From positions 3,486,001 through 3,550,000 of the forward strand of contig NZ_CP116221.1 in assembly GCF_023556315.2 (NCBI RefSeq): a DNA stretch of 64,000 nucleotides, given 5' to 3'. This stretch comes from Psychroserpens ponticola (GTDB lineage Bacteria; Bacteroidota; Bacteroidia; Flavobacteriales; Flavobacteriaceae). The notes under the pieces were generated by a model that saw nothing but the letters and a program-made list of their open reading frames with translations, was not told where the DNA came from and ran no database searches. The translations under genes and the position numbers were made by a program. Positions 54,266-62,486 of the stretch are shown here, piece by piece. The number at the start of each line of letters is the position of its first letter. The stretch's first letter is position 1.

Positions 54266-55531
54266 ATGAACTTAAAACAAAGAGATAAAAACCACATTTG
54301 GCATCCATTAACGCAACATAAATTGCATCCTGAAACTATTGGAATTACAAAAGCCCAAGGTTGTATTTTATTTGATGAAGATGGCAATGAATATATTGAT
54401 GCCATTGCATCTTGGTACACTTGTATGTATGGTCATTGCAATTCATATATAACACAAAAAGTTGCTACTCAAATGCAGGTTTTAGATCAAGTTGTGTTTA
54501 GCGGGTTTACACATGAACCAGCTATAAAACTATCTGAAGCATTAATCGAAATTCTTCCAAGCAATCAAAACAAACTTTTTTTTAGTGACAATGGCTCAAC
54601 ATCTGTTGAAATAGGAATCAAAATGGCGTTGCAATTTCATTTCAATCAAGGAGAAAAACGCAACGTTCTATTAGCTTTCGAAGATGGATTTCATGGTGAT
54701 ACGTTTGGAGCCATGAGTGTCTCTGGATTGTCAATTTACAATGGTCCATTTGAAGATTTCTTTTTAGATGTGAAACGTATTCCAACTCCAAATGGAGAAA
54801 ATCATGAGGCTATTTTATATCTGCTAAAAGAATTAACCTCCAAGTATAAAATTGCTGGATTTGTTTATGAACCTTTAGTACAAGGTGCTGCTGCAATGAA
54901 AATGCATAATCCCGAAGGGTTAAATAGTATTTTACGTTTCTGTAAAACAAACAATATTATAACTGTCGCTGATGAAGTTATGACAGGTTTTGGTAAAACT
55001 GGACACTTTTTTGCATCCGATTATTTAGACATTAAACCAGATATTATCTGTTTGAGTAAAGCATTAACAGGTGGATTATTACCAATGGCAATCACAAGCT
55101 GTTCACAAGAGATATTTGATGCTTTTTATAGTGACGATATGAGTAAAGGTTTATTTCATGGTCACACCTATTCAGGAAATCCATTATCATGTACTGCTGC
55201 ATTAGCTGGTATTGAATTACTTAAATCTGATGACATTCAAATTAACATACAACGAATTATAACTTCTCATGAAACATTTGGAAAACATATAAAAAACCAT
55301 TCTAAGGTAGCTTCAATTCGCCAAACTGGAATTATTTTCGCTTTAGATTTAAATATCGAAATGGAACGCTATGGTAATTTGCGTGATAAACTTTTTCAAT
55401 TTTTCATGAATAATGGCGTCTTCTTAAGGCCCTTAGGAAACACAATTTATATTCAAGCACCTTATGTTATATCAAAAAAACAATTACAAAAAGTGTATCA
55501 AGTTATAGAAGGTGCATTAGACTCATTATAA
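54266..55531 (+). CDS. bioA: Adenosylmethionine-8-amino-7-oxononanoate aminotransferase
   Basis: A 421-residue class III aminotransferase that converts KAPA to DAPA using S-adenosylmethionine as amino donor. Family wording: HIWHPLTQHKLHPETIGI at the N-terminus (typical of BioA), SWYTCMYGHCNSYI, FFSDNGSTSVEIGIKMALQF, the PLP-binding Asp in VADEVMTGFGKTG, and the Schiff-base Lys in CLSKALTGGLLPMAI. Length is normal. It converges with the Coa1-like gene, whose stop lies 6 bases away. Confidence 0.96.
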   Translation: MNLKQRDKNHIWHPLTQHKLHPETIGITKAQGCILFDEDGNEYIDAIASWYTCMYGHCNSYITQKVATQMQVLDQVVFSGFTHEPAIKLSEALIEILPSNQNKLFFSDNGSTSVEIGIKMALQFHFNQGEKRNVLLAFEDGFHGDTFGAMSVSGLSIYNGPFEDFFLDVKRIPTPNGENHEAILYLLKELTSKYKIAGFVYEPLVQGAAAMKMHNPEGLNSILRFCKTNNIITVADEVMTGFGKTGHFFASDYLDIKPDIICLSKALTGGLLPMAITSCSQEIFDAFYSDDMSKGLFHGHTYSGNPLSCTAALAGIELLKSDDIQINIQRIITSHETFGKHIKNHSKVASIRQTGIIFALDLNIEMERYGNLRDKLFQFFMNNGVFLRPLGNTIYIQAPYVISKKQLQKVYQVIEGALDSL

Positions 55532-55537
55532 AAGACA

Positions 55538-55969
55538 TTAAATGCCTTCTAAATTTTTGCCTATCAAATTAATTTCTTCTTGAGATGCTTTTATTAATAC
55601 GTAAAGTTTTTCATAGATCCATTCATCATTTTCTTTTGTTGCTAAAACAATAATAGTTGCTTGTCCGTTTTCACCTTTAATAGGAATTTTTATATCCGCT
55701 TCTCCTCTATTGTTTTTCAAAGAAATTTCTCCTTGAAACATGCCATTGGTTATAATTGGTGCTCCCAAAGCATTTTGAACTCTAATATCATTTTGAGCCA
55801 AGTCAAATGAATATTCATAAGGTGTCGAATTTTTAACAACATTAGTTACTCCATAAAATACAGCTCCTATTCCTAATACAAATAATACAATTACTGTTAA
55901 ACAACCTCCAACTGGTAAAACCCAAAGCCAGTTTCTTCCAAACCAACTTTTTTGACGCACTTCTTCCAT
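55538..55969 (-). CDS. Coa1-like (cytochrome oxidase assembly factor 1 family) membrane protein
   Basis: A 143-residue protein with one membrane segment (about 15-42, WLWVLPVGGCLTVIVLFVLGIGAVFYG) and a soluble C-terminal domain. The wording (YEYSFDLAQNDIRVQNALGAPI, GEISLKNNRGEADIKIPIKGENGQATI) matches the bacterial relatives of Coa1/Tim21, which in mitochondria help assemble cytochrome oxidase. Its role in bacteria is unproven. No respiratory gene is adjacent. It is transcribed opposite to its neighbours, bioA and the ketoacyl synthase gene. Confidence 0.8.
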   Translation of the reverse strand: MEEVRQKSWFGRNWLWVLPVGGCLTVIVLFVLGIGAVFYGVTNVVKNSTPYEYSFDLAQNDIRVQNALGAPIITNGMFQGEISLKNNRGEADIKIPIKGENGQATIIVLATKENDEWIYEKLYVLIKASQEEINLIGKNLEGI

Positions 55970-56059
55970 AATACTAATGATTTAAATGATAAGTATCTAC
56001 TTTTTGCAAATTGTTACTTAATCTGTTTTAATTTTATGTTCAAAAACTTTTCAATATCC

Positions 56060-56067
56060 TATTTTTG
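56060..56067 (+). promoter_or_regulatory. Putative -7 box of the ketoacyl synthase gene
   Basis: TATTTTTG followed by CAT, a full match to TAnnTTTG, with a TTTATG-like stretch about 20 bases upstream. It lies 20 bases before the TTG start at 56087 and downstream of the ATGs at 55952 and 56036, so it supports the TTG start. Confidence 0.45.
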
Positions 56068-56086
56068 CATAAAACATCTACTGCTT

Positions 56087-57280
56087 TTGCAACAACCCAT
56101 TTCAATAACAGCAATTTCATCTATTTCTCCTTTAGGAAAAACATCTGAAGATATCTGGAACAATTATAAAAACAATCAGCATTGTTTTACAATAAATAAA
56201 GGGCATTGGGTTGCCAAAATATCTTCAGAATTAAAAACCGAAATTAATAATTTAAAAGGATCTAATCCAAAATACAAAACATTAGACGATTCAGTTCTAT
56301 ATGCAATTTACGCATCAAGACAAGCCATTAATAATGCAAATTGGGATGCTTCAGATAACTTCGGAATTAATATAGGATCATCAAGAGGAGCAACAACACT
56401 TTTTGAACATTACCATAAAGCATTTCTTCAAAATCATTTATCCGAAACTTTAGCATCTCCAACCACTACTCTAGGCAATATTTCATCATGGGTTGCGCAT
56501 GATTTACAAACCAAAGGGCCAGAAATCTCACATTCTATTACTTGTTCAACAGCATTACATGCCATGTTAAATGGAATAGCATGGATTAACTCTGGAATGT
56601 GTACTAAATTTTTAGTTGGTGGAAGTGAAGCTCCTTTAACACCATTCACTATTGCACAAATGCAAGCATTGAAAATTTATGCGAAATCAAATTGTCACCT
56701 CGAAAGCAGTCGAGAGGTCTCAAAACATCTCGACTCCGTTCGACCAAACTATTACCCAAATCAAGCTCTAAACAACAACAAAACCGAAAACACAATGATT
56801 CTTGGAGAAGGTGCTGCAATGGCATGTTTAGAATCTGGAGAACAATCAAATGCATTGGCAAAAATTATAGGATTGGGCTATGCTACTGAAATCCTTGAAC
56901 ACAATGCGTCCTTATCAACAAATGCAGTTTGTTTTCAACGTTCTATGGCTATGGCTTTAGATCAATTAAATCCTGATGACATAGATGTTATTGTCACACA
57001 TACACCAGGAACCATAAAAGGGGATCAAGCTGAAATAAATGCGATAAATACGGTTTTTTGTAACAAAACGCCATCATTAACTACTAATAAATGGAAGATA
57101 GGTCACAGCCTTGGTGCTTCCGGACTTTTAAATATTGAAATGGCAATTTTAATGTTGCAAAAACAAGAATTCATTTCAATACCTTACCTAAAAGTTAAAA
57201 CACCTAAACGCATCAAAAATATTCTAGTAAATGCAGTTGGTTTTGGTGGAAATGCAGTATCTATTTTACTTTCAAAATAA
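56087..57280 (+). CDS. Beta-ketoacyl synthase (KAS I/II type) in the biotin locus, with in-frame repeat
   Basis: A 397-residue condensing enzyme of the KAS I/II fold. Catalytic Cys in SITCSTALHAMLNG, first His in THTPGTIKGDQAE, second His in KIGHSLGASGLL, and the C-terminal NAVGFGGNAVS. I start at a TTG (56087), giving (M)QQPISITAISSISPLG, because the open frame further up overlaps the opposite Coa1 gene and the promoter box; an ATG at 56036 is the alternative. Codons at 56693-56746 (CHLESSREVS then KHLDSVRP) are an inserted palindromic repeat in a variable loop. Its position between bioA and bioB suggests a role in making the pimeloyl precursor, but that is inference. Confidence 0.88.
   Translation: MQQPISITAISSISPLGKTSEDIWNNYKNNQHCFTINKGHWVAKISSELKTEINNLKGSNPKYKTLDDSVLYAIYASRQAINNANWDASDNFGINIGSSRGATTLFEHYHKAFLQNHLSETLASPTTTLGNISSWVAHDLQTKGPEISHSITCSTALHAMLNGIAWINSGMCTKFLVGGSEAPLTPFTIAQMQALKIYAKSNCHLESSREVSKHLDSVRPNYYPNQALNNNKTENTMILGEGAAMACLESGEQSNALAKIIGLGYATEILEHNASLSTNAVCFQRSMAMALDQLNPDDIDVIVTHTPGTIKGDQAEINAINTVFCNKTPSLTTNKWKIGHSLGASGLLNIEMAILMLQKQEFISIPYLKVKTPKRIKNILVNAVGFGGNAVSILLSK
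56693..56746. repeat. Two-arm palindromic repeat inserted in frame inside the ketoacyl synthase gene
   Basis: Arms TCGAAAGCAGTCGAGA (56700-56715) and TCTCGACTCCGTTCGA (56728-56743) pair at 14 of 16 bases around a short loop. The first 30 bases are nearly the same as the element in bioF and are read in the same frame (CHLESSREVS). The second arm adds KHLDSVRP. No stop is introduced. Confidence 0.88.
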
Positions 57281-57351
57281 CATTTGACATCTATTGTAAG
57301 ACAGATTTAAAGGTCTTATATTTAAATATTAATTTTTAATACGAACCTATT

Positions 57352-57978
57352 ATGGAATGGTTTTCAGCTTTAGACGGATTCTCTCAATTCTTTTGGATTA
57401 TTGCACTTACTAGTTCATTAATTTTCGTTTTTGTAATTATAACTACATTTCTTGGAATGGATGGTGGAGACGATTTTGATGGTATTGACTCTGAAATGGA
57501 TGCTGATGCTGGAATCGGATTTCAATTCATTACTTTCAAAAACTTAGTTGGCTTCTTTACCATTTTTGGTTGGATAGGTATCGCATGTATTAATGCCGAA
57601 TTTTCGAAACCTTTAAGTGTTATTATTGCTTTAGGTTGCGGGCTCTTAATGATGACTATCATGGCTGCCATGTTTTATGGGATGCAAAAATTAACTGATA
57701 GCGGAACATTAAACTATAAAAATGCAATTGATGCGATTGGAGAAGTCTACCTTACCGTTGGAGCAAATCGCTCTAAAATGGGAAAAGTAAGCGTCAGAGT
57801 TCAAGGCACTTTAAGAGAACTTGAAGCACTTTCAGATTCTTTAACAGAACTAAAATCTGGAACCATAATTCAAGTTATAGATGTCACTAGTAATGGTATA
57901 TTAATAATAGAACAAACAAAAAAACCTATAGAACCAATTAAAACAGAAACATATGAACTACCTAGTAACACAAAATAA
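57352..57978 (+). CDS. NfeD-like membrane protein, partner of flotillin
   Basis: A 208-residue membrane protein: hydrophobic segments at about 12-36 (FWIIALTSSLIFVFVIITTFL), 63-80 and 88-110, an acidic loop between the first two (GMDGGDDFDGIDSEMDADAG), and a C-terminal OB-fold domain (about 125-200, AIGEVYLTVGANRSKMGKVSVRVQGTLRELEA). This is the short NfeD arrangement that partners SPFH proteins. Its 3' end overlaps the flotillin gene by 26 bases, so the two are made together. NfeD/flotillin pairs organise membrane microdomains; the exact cargo here is unknown. Confidence 0.85.
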   Translation: MEWFSALDGFSQFFWIIALTSSLIFVFVIITTFLGMDGGDDFDGIDSEMDADAGIGFQFITFKNLVGFFTIFGWIGIACINAEFSKPLSVIIALGCGLLMMTIMAAMFYGMQKLTDSGTLNYKNAIDAIGEVYLTVGANRSKMGKVSVRVQGTLRELEALSDSLTELKSGTIIQVIDVTSNGILIIEQTKKPIEPIKTETYELPSNTK

Positions 57979-59377
57979 TTTTGATTTAGGCTTTCCTATT
58001 GCAGCAATTGCGGCAATACTTTTCGTCTTTGTCTTTCTAATCATTCTTATAAAACGTTATAAACGCTGTCCTTCAGACCGCATTTTAGTGGTCTACGGAA
58101 AAGTAGGTGGTGGACAATCCGCCAAATGTATTCATGGTGGAGCTGCCTTTATTGTTCCTGTATTTCAGGATTACGAATTCTTAGACTTAACACCAATTTC
58201 TATTGAAGTCAATTTGGTAAACGCACTGTCTAAACAAAACATTCGTGTTAATGTACCATCGCGATTTACCATTGGTATCTCTACAGAACCTGGTGTGATG
58301 CAAAATGCTGCAGAACGCTTATTAGGCTTAGGTCAAAATGAAATTCAAGAATTAGCACAAGAAATTATTTTCGGACAATTACGTTTAGTAGTCGCCTCAA
58401 TGGATATTGAAGAAATTAATAACGATCGTGATAAATTCTTAACTAATATTTCTCAAAGTGTAGAATCTGAATTAAAGAAAGTTGGTTTAAAATTAATCAA
58501 CGTAAACATCACAGATATCGTTGATGAGTCTGGATATATCGAAGCTTTAGGAAAAGAAGCGGCTGCACACGCTATTAATGCAGCACGTAAATCTGTTGCC
58601 GAAAAAACTAGAGATGGATCAATTGGTGAAGCTAATGCTGTACAAGATGAAAGAACTCAGGTTGCTGCAGCCAATGCGCAAGCTGTAGAAGGTGAAAATT
58701 CAGCTAAAATTTCAGTAGCAAATTCTGATTCATTACGTCGTCAACGTGAAGCAGAAGCAGAACGTGTGGCTATCGCTTCAGAAAAAGTACAAGGCGCAAA
58801 AGCCTTACAAGAATCTTATGCAGCTGAACAAGAAGCAGAAACAGCAAGAGCAGAACGAGAGCGTTCATCTCAAATGGCAGATGTTATTGTTCCTGCAGAA
58901 ATTGACAAACGTAAAGTAGAAATTGATGCAGAAGCGGAAGCTGAACGCATTAGAAGAAAAGCAAAAGGTGAAGCTGATGCCATCCTATTTAAAGCACAAG
59001 CTGAAGCGCAAGGTCAATTTGAAATCTTAACTAAACAAGCCGCTGGTATGGAACAGATTGTAAAAGCTGCAGGAGATTCAAGTAGAGATGCAGTACTTTT
59101 ATTAATTGCTGACAAATTACCTGAGCTGGTAAAAATACAAGCTGAAGCTATCAAAAACATCAAGATAGATAAAGTAACTGTTTGGGATAATGGTAGTAAT
59201 GGCGAAGATGGAAAATCATCGACAGCTAATTTCCTCTCAGGAATGTACAAATCGGTTCCTCCTCTTCAAGAAATGTTTAATATGGCTGGTATGGATTTAC
59301 CTGAGTACTTAAAAGGTAAAGATAAAGTTGAGCCAGAAGACGCTAAAATACTGCCGAAGAAAAAAGAAGACAATTAA
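57953..59377 (+). CDS. Flotillin/SPFH-family membrane scaffold protein
   Basis: A 474-residue flotillin. An N-terminal membrane segment (about 12-33, FPIAAIAAILFVFVFLIILI) is followed by the SPFH/band 7 domain (about 40-210: RILVVYGKVGGGQSAKCIHGGAAFIVPV, RLLGLGQNEIQELAQEIIFGQLR, LIDVNITDI-like segment). A long Ala/Glu-rich coiled coil follows (about 215-370), with repeated EAEAER patterns. It resembles YqiK-type flotillins. It oligomerises at the inner membrane into lipid-raft-like assemblies. The ATG lies inside the end of the NfeD-like gene (26-base overlap). A clear terminator follows. Confidence 0.92.
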   Translation: MNYLVTQNNFDLGFPIAAIAAILFVFVFLIILIKRYKRCPSDRILVVYGKVGGGQSAKCIHGGAAFIVPVFQDYEFLDLTPISIEVNLVNALSKQNIRVNVPSRFTIGISTEPGVMQNAAERLLGLGQNEIQELAQEIIFGQLRLVVASMDIEEINNDRDKFLTNISQSVESELKKVGLKLINVNITDIVDESGYIEALGKEAAAHAINAARKSVAEKTRDGSIGEANAVQDERTQVAAANAQAVEGENSAKISVANSDSLRRQREAEAERVAIASEKVQGAKALQESYAAEQEAETARAERERSSQMADVIVPAEIDKRKVEIDAEAEAERIRRKAKGEADAILFKAQAEAQGQFEILTKQAAGMEQIVKAAGDSSRDAVLLLIADKLPELVKIQAEAIKNIKIDKVTVWDNGSNGEDGKSSTANFLSGMYKSVPPLQEMFNMAGMDLPEYLKGKDKVEPEDAKILPKKKEDN

Positions 59378-59384
59378 AAAATGG

Positions 59385-59409
59385 AAATCCGCTTAATGCG
59401 GATTTTTTT
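59385..59409 (+). terminator. Intrinsic terminator after the flotillin gene
   Basis: AAATCCGC (59385-59392) pairs perfectly with GCGGATTT (59398-59405), loop TTAAT, with the T run continuing to 59409. It lies 8 bases past the flotillin stop. Confidence 0.85.
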
Positions 59410-59490
59410 ATAACGAGAATCTAAATTACGATTGTTAAAAAACAATTCATAATTACAACACAGTTTTTATCATTTATATATTTTAAGTTT

Positions 59491-59498
59491 TATTTTTG
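59491..59498 (+). promoter_or_regulatory. Putative -7 box of bioB, 4 bases before the ATG
   Basis: TATTTTTG, a full match to TAnnTTTG, with the bioB ATG starting at 59503. Transcription would begin at about the A of the ATG, so bioB may have a leaderless mRNA. TTTTAT at 59464-59469 is a poor -33 candidate. No BirA-type operator palindrome was seen. Confidence 0.45.
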
Positions 59499-59502
59499 AA
59501 CT

Positions 59503-60597
59503 ATGAGCAAAACAAGACACAATTGGACTAAAGAAGAAATTCTAGACATATACAATACACCTTTAATGGAACTGCTTTACGATGCTGCTACAATACATCG
59601 TAAACATCATGATCCCAATACTGTTCAAGTATCTACATTATTATCAATTAAAACTGGTGGTTGTCCTGAAGACTGTGGCTATTGTCCGCAAGCTGCAAGA
59701 TATCATACAGATATAGAAGGCAATGATTTGATGACTGTTCAACATGTTAAAGCTCAAGCCTTAAGAGCAAAATCTTCTGGAAGTTCTCGTGTGTGTATGG
59801 GAGCCGCTTGGAGAAATGTAAAAGATGGTGAAGAATTTGACCAAGTTCTTGAAATGGTTCGCACCATTAATAAATTAGATATGGAAGTGTGTTGCACATT
59901 AGGTATGATTACCGAAAACCAAGCACAACGTTTAGCCGAAGCTGGATTATATGCCTATAATCACAACTTAGATTCATCTGAAGAATATTATAAAGAAGTC
60001 ATATCTACTCGTGGATATGAAGATCGTTTACAAACCATAGATAACGTTCGTAAAACAAATGTCACTGTATGCTCTGGTGGAATTATTGGTATGGGAGAAC
60101 ATGAAGAAGACAGAGCAGGAATGTTAGTGGCTTTATCAACACTTAATCCACAACCAGAATCCGTTCCTATTAATGCATTGGTTGCAGTTGAAGGCACTCC
60201 ATTAGAAGACCAAACACCTGTTTCAATTTGGGATATGGTTCGAATGGTTGCCACAACACGAATTGTGATGCCAGAAACTCAAGTGCGTCTTAGTGCTGGT
60301 AGAACTGAAATGACAAGAGAAGGTCAAGCCATGTGCTTCTTTGCTGGAGCAAATTCTATTTTTGCAGGTGACAAATTATTAACAACACCTAATCCTGATG
60401 TAAATCAAGATATGGAAATGTTTAAGCTTCTAGGATTAAATCCACAAAAGCCATTCATAAAAAAAATGCAACCAGAATCGGTTGAAGCTAAAGACTCACA
60501 ATATCAGACATTAGGTGAAAAACCAAAATGGTCAAGGCCAGAGCACACCATTGAACGCAATATTGAGGCAAAACAAAAAGCGAAAGCTGTTAGGTAA
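59503..60597 (+). CDS. bioB: Biotin synthase
   Basis: A 364-residue radical SAM enzyme inserting sulfur into dethiobiotin. The [4Fe-4S] cluster motif C-x3-C-x2-C is GGCPEDCGYCPQAA (about residues 53-66). Other blocks: SSRVCMGAAWRNV, MEVCCTLGMI and AYNHNLDSSEEYYKEVISTRGYEDRLQTI, plus the Arg of RLSAGRTEM that holds the [2Fe-2S] cluster. Length is slightly above E. coli BioB because of a charged C-terminal tail. It is separated from bioA by four genes but clearly belongs to the same pathway. A DUF3784 gene follows 2 bases after its stop. Confidence 0.97.
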   Translation: MSKTRHNWTKEEILDIYNTPLMELLYDAATIHRKHHDPNTVQVSTLLSIKTGGCPEDCGYCPQAARYHTDIEGNDLMTVQHVKAQALRAKSSGSSRVCMGAAWRNVKDGEEFDQVLEMVRTINKLDMEVCCTLGMITENQAQRLAEAGLYAYNHNLDSSEEYYKEVISTRGYEDRLQTIDNVRKTNVTVCSGGIIGMGEHEEDRAGMLVALSTLNPQPESVPINALVAVEGTPLEDQTPVSIWDMVRMVATTRIVMPETQVRLSAGRTEMTREGQAMCFFAGANSIFAGDKLLTTPNPDVNQDMEMFKLLGLNPQKPFIKKMQPESVEAKDSQYQTLGEKPKWSRPEHTIERNIEAKQKAKAVR

Positions 60598-60599
60598 AA

Positions 60600-60917
60600 A
60601 TGTTAATTGTAGTTTCCATTATTTTTATTGCATTAGGCATCGCTATTAAATATGCTAAGATGTATTTTTTGATTGCAGGATATAACACAATGTCACAAAA
60701 AGAAAAATTAAACTATAATATAGAAGGTATTGCAAGTGTGTTTAGAAATGTAATGTTTGGTATGTCTTTTATTATGATATTGGGTTACTTCATTTCCAAA
60801 TGGTTTGTAAATCCAAAAATTGAAATGTATGCCTTATTTGGCGCTATTTCAATTGGACTGCCATACTTAATAATTGTTTCAAATTCTAGCAAATACAAAA
60901 TTAAAAAAGACAACTAA
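60600..60917 (+). CDS. DUF3784 small membrane protein
   Basis: A 105-residue membrane protein with three hydrophobic segments (about 1-18, 53-70, 78-95). The wording AGYNTMSQKEKLNYNIEGIASVFRNVMF between the first two matches DUF3784, a family found widely but without known function. It starts 2 bases after bioB, so it is cotranscribed. Whether it has anything to do with biotin (for example transport) is not shown by the sequence; there is no BioY-like or EcfT-like motif. Confidence 0.85.
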   Translation: MLIVVSIIFIALGIAIKYAKMYFLIAGYNTMSQKEKLNYNIEGIASVFRNVMFGMSFIMILGYFISKWFVNPKIEMYALFGAISIGLPYLIIVSNSSKYKIKKDN

Positions 60918-60996
60918 ATCGTTTTAAACGGATCAACTTTCGTTATGAAATATTAAATTTTTATCAAACAATTTATTACATTTTGTAACGTTTTCT

Positions 60997-61004
60997 TAAC
61001 TTTG
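60997..61004 (+). promoter_or_regulatory. Putative -7 box of the JmjC-like gene
   Basis: TAACTTTG, a full match to TAnnTTTG, 17 bases before the ATG at 61022. A TTTA at 60972-60975 could be the -33 element (spacer 21). Confidence 0.45.
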
Positions 61005-61021
61005 AACTTTATCATTTTCTG

Positions 61022-61885
61022 ATGTCAACACTGAATCTTCAAGACATTCCTCGTGTAAAAAACATCACCAAAGAGGAATTTATTAAAAACTACTTTAAAC
61101 CACAAAAACCTGTGGTTATCGAACATTCTATTGAAAATTGGCCTGCTTATAAAAAATGGAGTTTAGATTACATGAAGGATATTGCTGGTGATAAAGTAGT
61201 CCCTTTATACGACGATAGACCTGTAGATTATAAAGATGGTTTTAATGATCCACATACAAAAATGAAGATGAGTGAATATGTAAATTTACTCAAAAAAGAA
61301 CCTACAAAATATCGCATCTTTCTTTGGAATATCATAAAAGAAATTCCGCAATTACAACATGATTTCACCTATCCAGATTTTGGATTAAAACTAATGAAAA
61401 GTTTACCAATGTTATTTTTCGGTGGTAGAGATTCTCATACATTTATGCACTATGACATTGATTTTGCTAATATCTTTCATTTTCATTTTGAAGGTAAAAA
61501 ACAATGTATTTTGTTTGATCAAAAACAAAATGACTTTTTATATAAAATTCCTCACTCATTAATTACAAGAGAAGATATCGATTTTTCAAATCCAAATTTT
61601 AATGAATGGCCAGCTTTAAAACATGCAAAAGGGTGGCAATGTGAGTTAAGTCATGGTGAAGTTTTATATATGCCTGAAGGCTATTGGCATTATATGAAGT
61701 ATCTAACTCCAGGATTTTCGATGAGTTTACGTGCAATTGCAAGACATCCAAAAAATTTAATTAAAGCATTTTACAATGTGCTAATCATGCGTCACTTTGA
61801 TAACGTAATGAGACAAATCAAAGGGCAAAAATGGATAGACTGGAAAAACGAACAAGCAATTTCACGAACTAATAAGAGTTTTTAA
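61022..61885 (+). CDS. Cupin-like/JmjC-domain Fe(II) 2-oxoglutarate oxygenase-like protein
   Basis: A 287-residue protein of the cupin_8/JmjC family. The iron triad is visible: H143 and D145 in FMHYDIDFAN and H223 in MPEGYWHYMKYL. Other family blocks: KPVVIEHSIENWPAYKKWSLDYM at the N-terminus (like FIH-type hydroxylases) and KKQCILFDQKQNDFLYKIP, where Lys would bind 2-oxoglutarate. Family members hydroxylate proteins, including ribosomal proteins, or small molecules. The substrate here is unknown. It stands alone with its own promoter box between the bioB-DUF3784 pair and a small outer-membrane protein gene. Confidence 0.87.
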   Translation: MSTLNLQDIPRVKNITKEEFIKNYFKPQKPVVIEHSIENWPAYKKWSLDYMKDIAGDKVVPLYDDRPVDYKDGFNDPHTKMKMSEYVNLLKKEPTKYRIFLWNIIKEIPQLQHDFTYPDFGLKLMKSLPMLFFGGRDSHTFMHYDIDFANIFHFHFEGKKQCILFDQKQNDFLYKIPHSLITREDIDFSNPNFNEWPALKHAKGWQCELSHGEVLYMPEGYWHYMKYLTPGFSMSLRAIARHPKNLIKAFYNVLIMRHFDNVMRQIKGQKWIDWKNEQAISRTNKSF

Positions 61886-61914
61886 TAGATATACTTCAAT
61901 ATTAAAAACTTGTA

Positions 61915-61922
61915 TATATTTG
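61915..61922 (+). promoter_or_regulatory. Putative -7 box of the small outer-membrane protein gene
   Basis: TATATTTG followed by CA, a full match to TAnnTTTG, 25 bases before the ATG at 61948. The -33 region has no good TTTG. Confidence 0.5.
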
Positions 61923-61947
61923 CAAACTCAAATTTTAGACAATAACT

Positions 61948-62439
61948 ATGAAAAAATTATTTTTAATTATCGCATTAATATCTGTTTCTTTAGTCAATGC
62001 ACAAGCATATAAAGGAAAAGGAGATCAAAAATTTCAAATTGCTGCAAACTTTCAAGATGAAGCATCTGGGCTTAACGTAAGTTACGATTATGGTTTAGGT
62101 GAAAACTTTTCTGTTGGATTTGCATCTACTTATGCCTTAGGAATTGATAGCAGATTAGATGCAGATTTTGGTGATCGTTTTGATTTAGAAGCTCGATTTA
62201 ATGCAAATTTAAGTAATGTGATTAATGTTGATGATAATTTTGATCTTTATCCTGGACTAAATCTCAGTTTAAAAAACTTTGGTGGTCATATTGGTGCTCG
62301 CTACTTCTTTTCAGATGGATTTGGCGTTTTTACAGAAGCAAATTTCCCATTAGCGAAGTATAGTAATGACAAATCAGAAATTAGTTATTACATTCACAAC
62401 CAGTTTACAGTAAATATAGGAGCGACATTCAGCTTATAA
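61948..62439 (+). CDS. Small outer-membrane beta-barrel protein (DUF6646-like)
   Basis: A 163-residue exported protein. Signal peptide ends SLVNAQ (residue 19). The mature part is made of alternating amphipathic strands with aromatic girdles (NVSYDYGLGENFSVGFASTYALG, FDLEARFNANLSNVI, NLSLKNFGGHIGARYFF) and ends in FTVNIGATFSL, a terminal strand with an aromatic/hydrophobic end that fits an eight-strand barrel. It resembles a family I know as DUF6646 in flavobacteria. No function is known. It shares a terminator with convergent recX. Confidence 0.82.
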   Translation: MKKLFLIIALISVSLVNAQAYKGKGDQKFQIAANFQDEASGLNVSYDYGLGENFSVGFASTYALGIDSRLDADFGDRFDLEARFNANLSNVINVDDNFDLYPGLNLSLKNFGGHIGARYFFSDGFGVFTEANFPLAKYSNDKSEISYYIHNQFTVNIGATFSL

Positions 62440-62457
62440 ATTGAAAACATATAATAT

Positions 62458-62486
62458 AAAAGCATCTTTTTAAAGGTGCTTTTTTT
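62458..62486. terminator. Terminator between the convergent barrel and recX genes
   Basis: AAAAGCATCTTT (62458-62469) pairs with AAAGGTGCTTTT (62472-62483), one G-T wobble, loop of 2 bases, flanked by an A run and a T run. It can serve both strands and touches the recX stop codon. Confidence 0.78.

Noticed and set aside
55952-56086. N-terminal extension of the ketoacyl synthase frame
   Set aside because: It overlaps the start of the opposite Coa1-like gene and contains the promoter box. The family N-terminus begins with the QQPISITAISS segment, so a TTG at 56087 was preferred.
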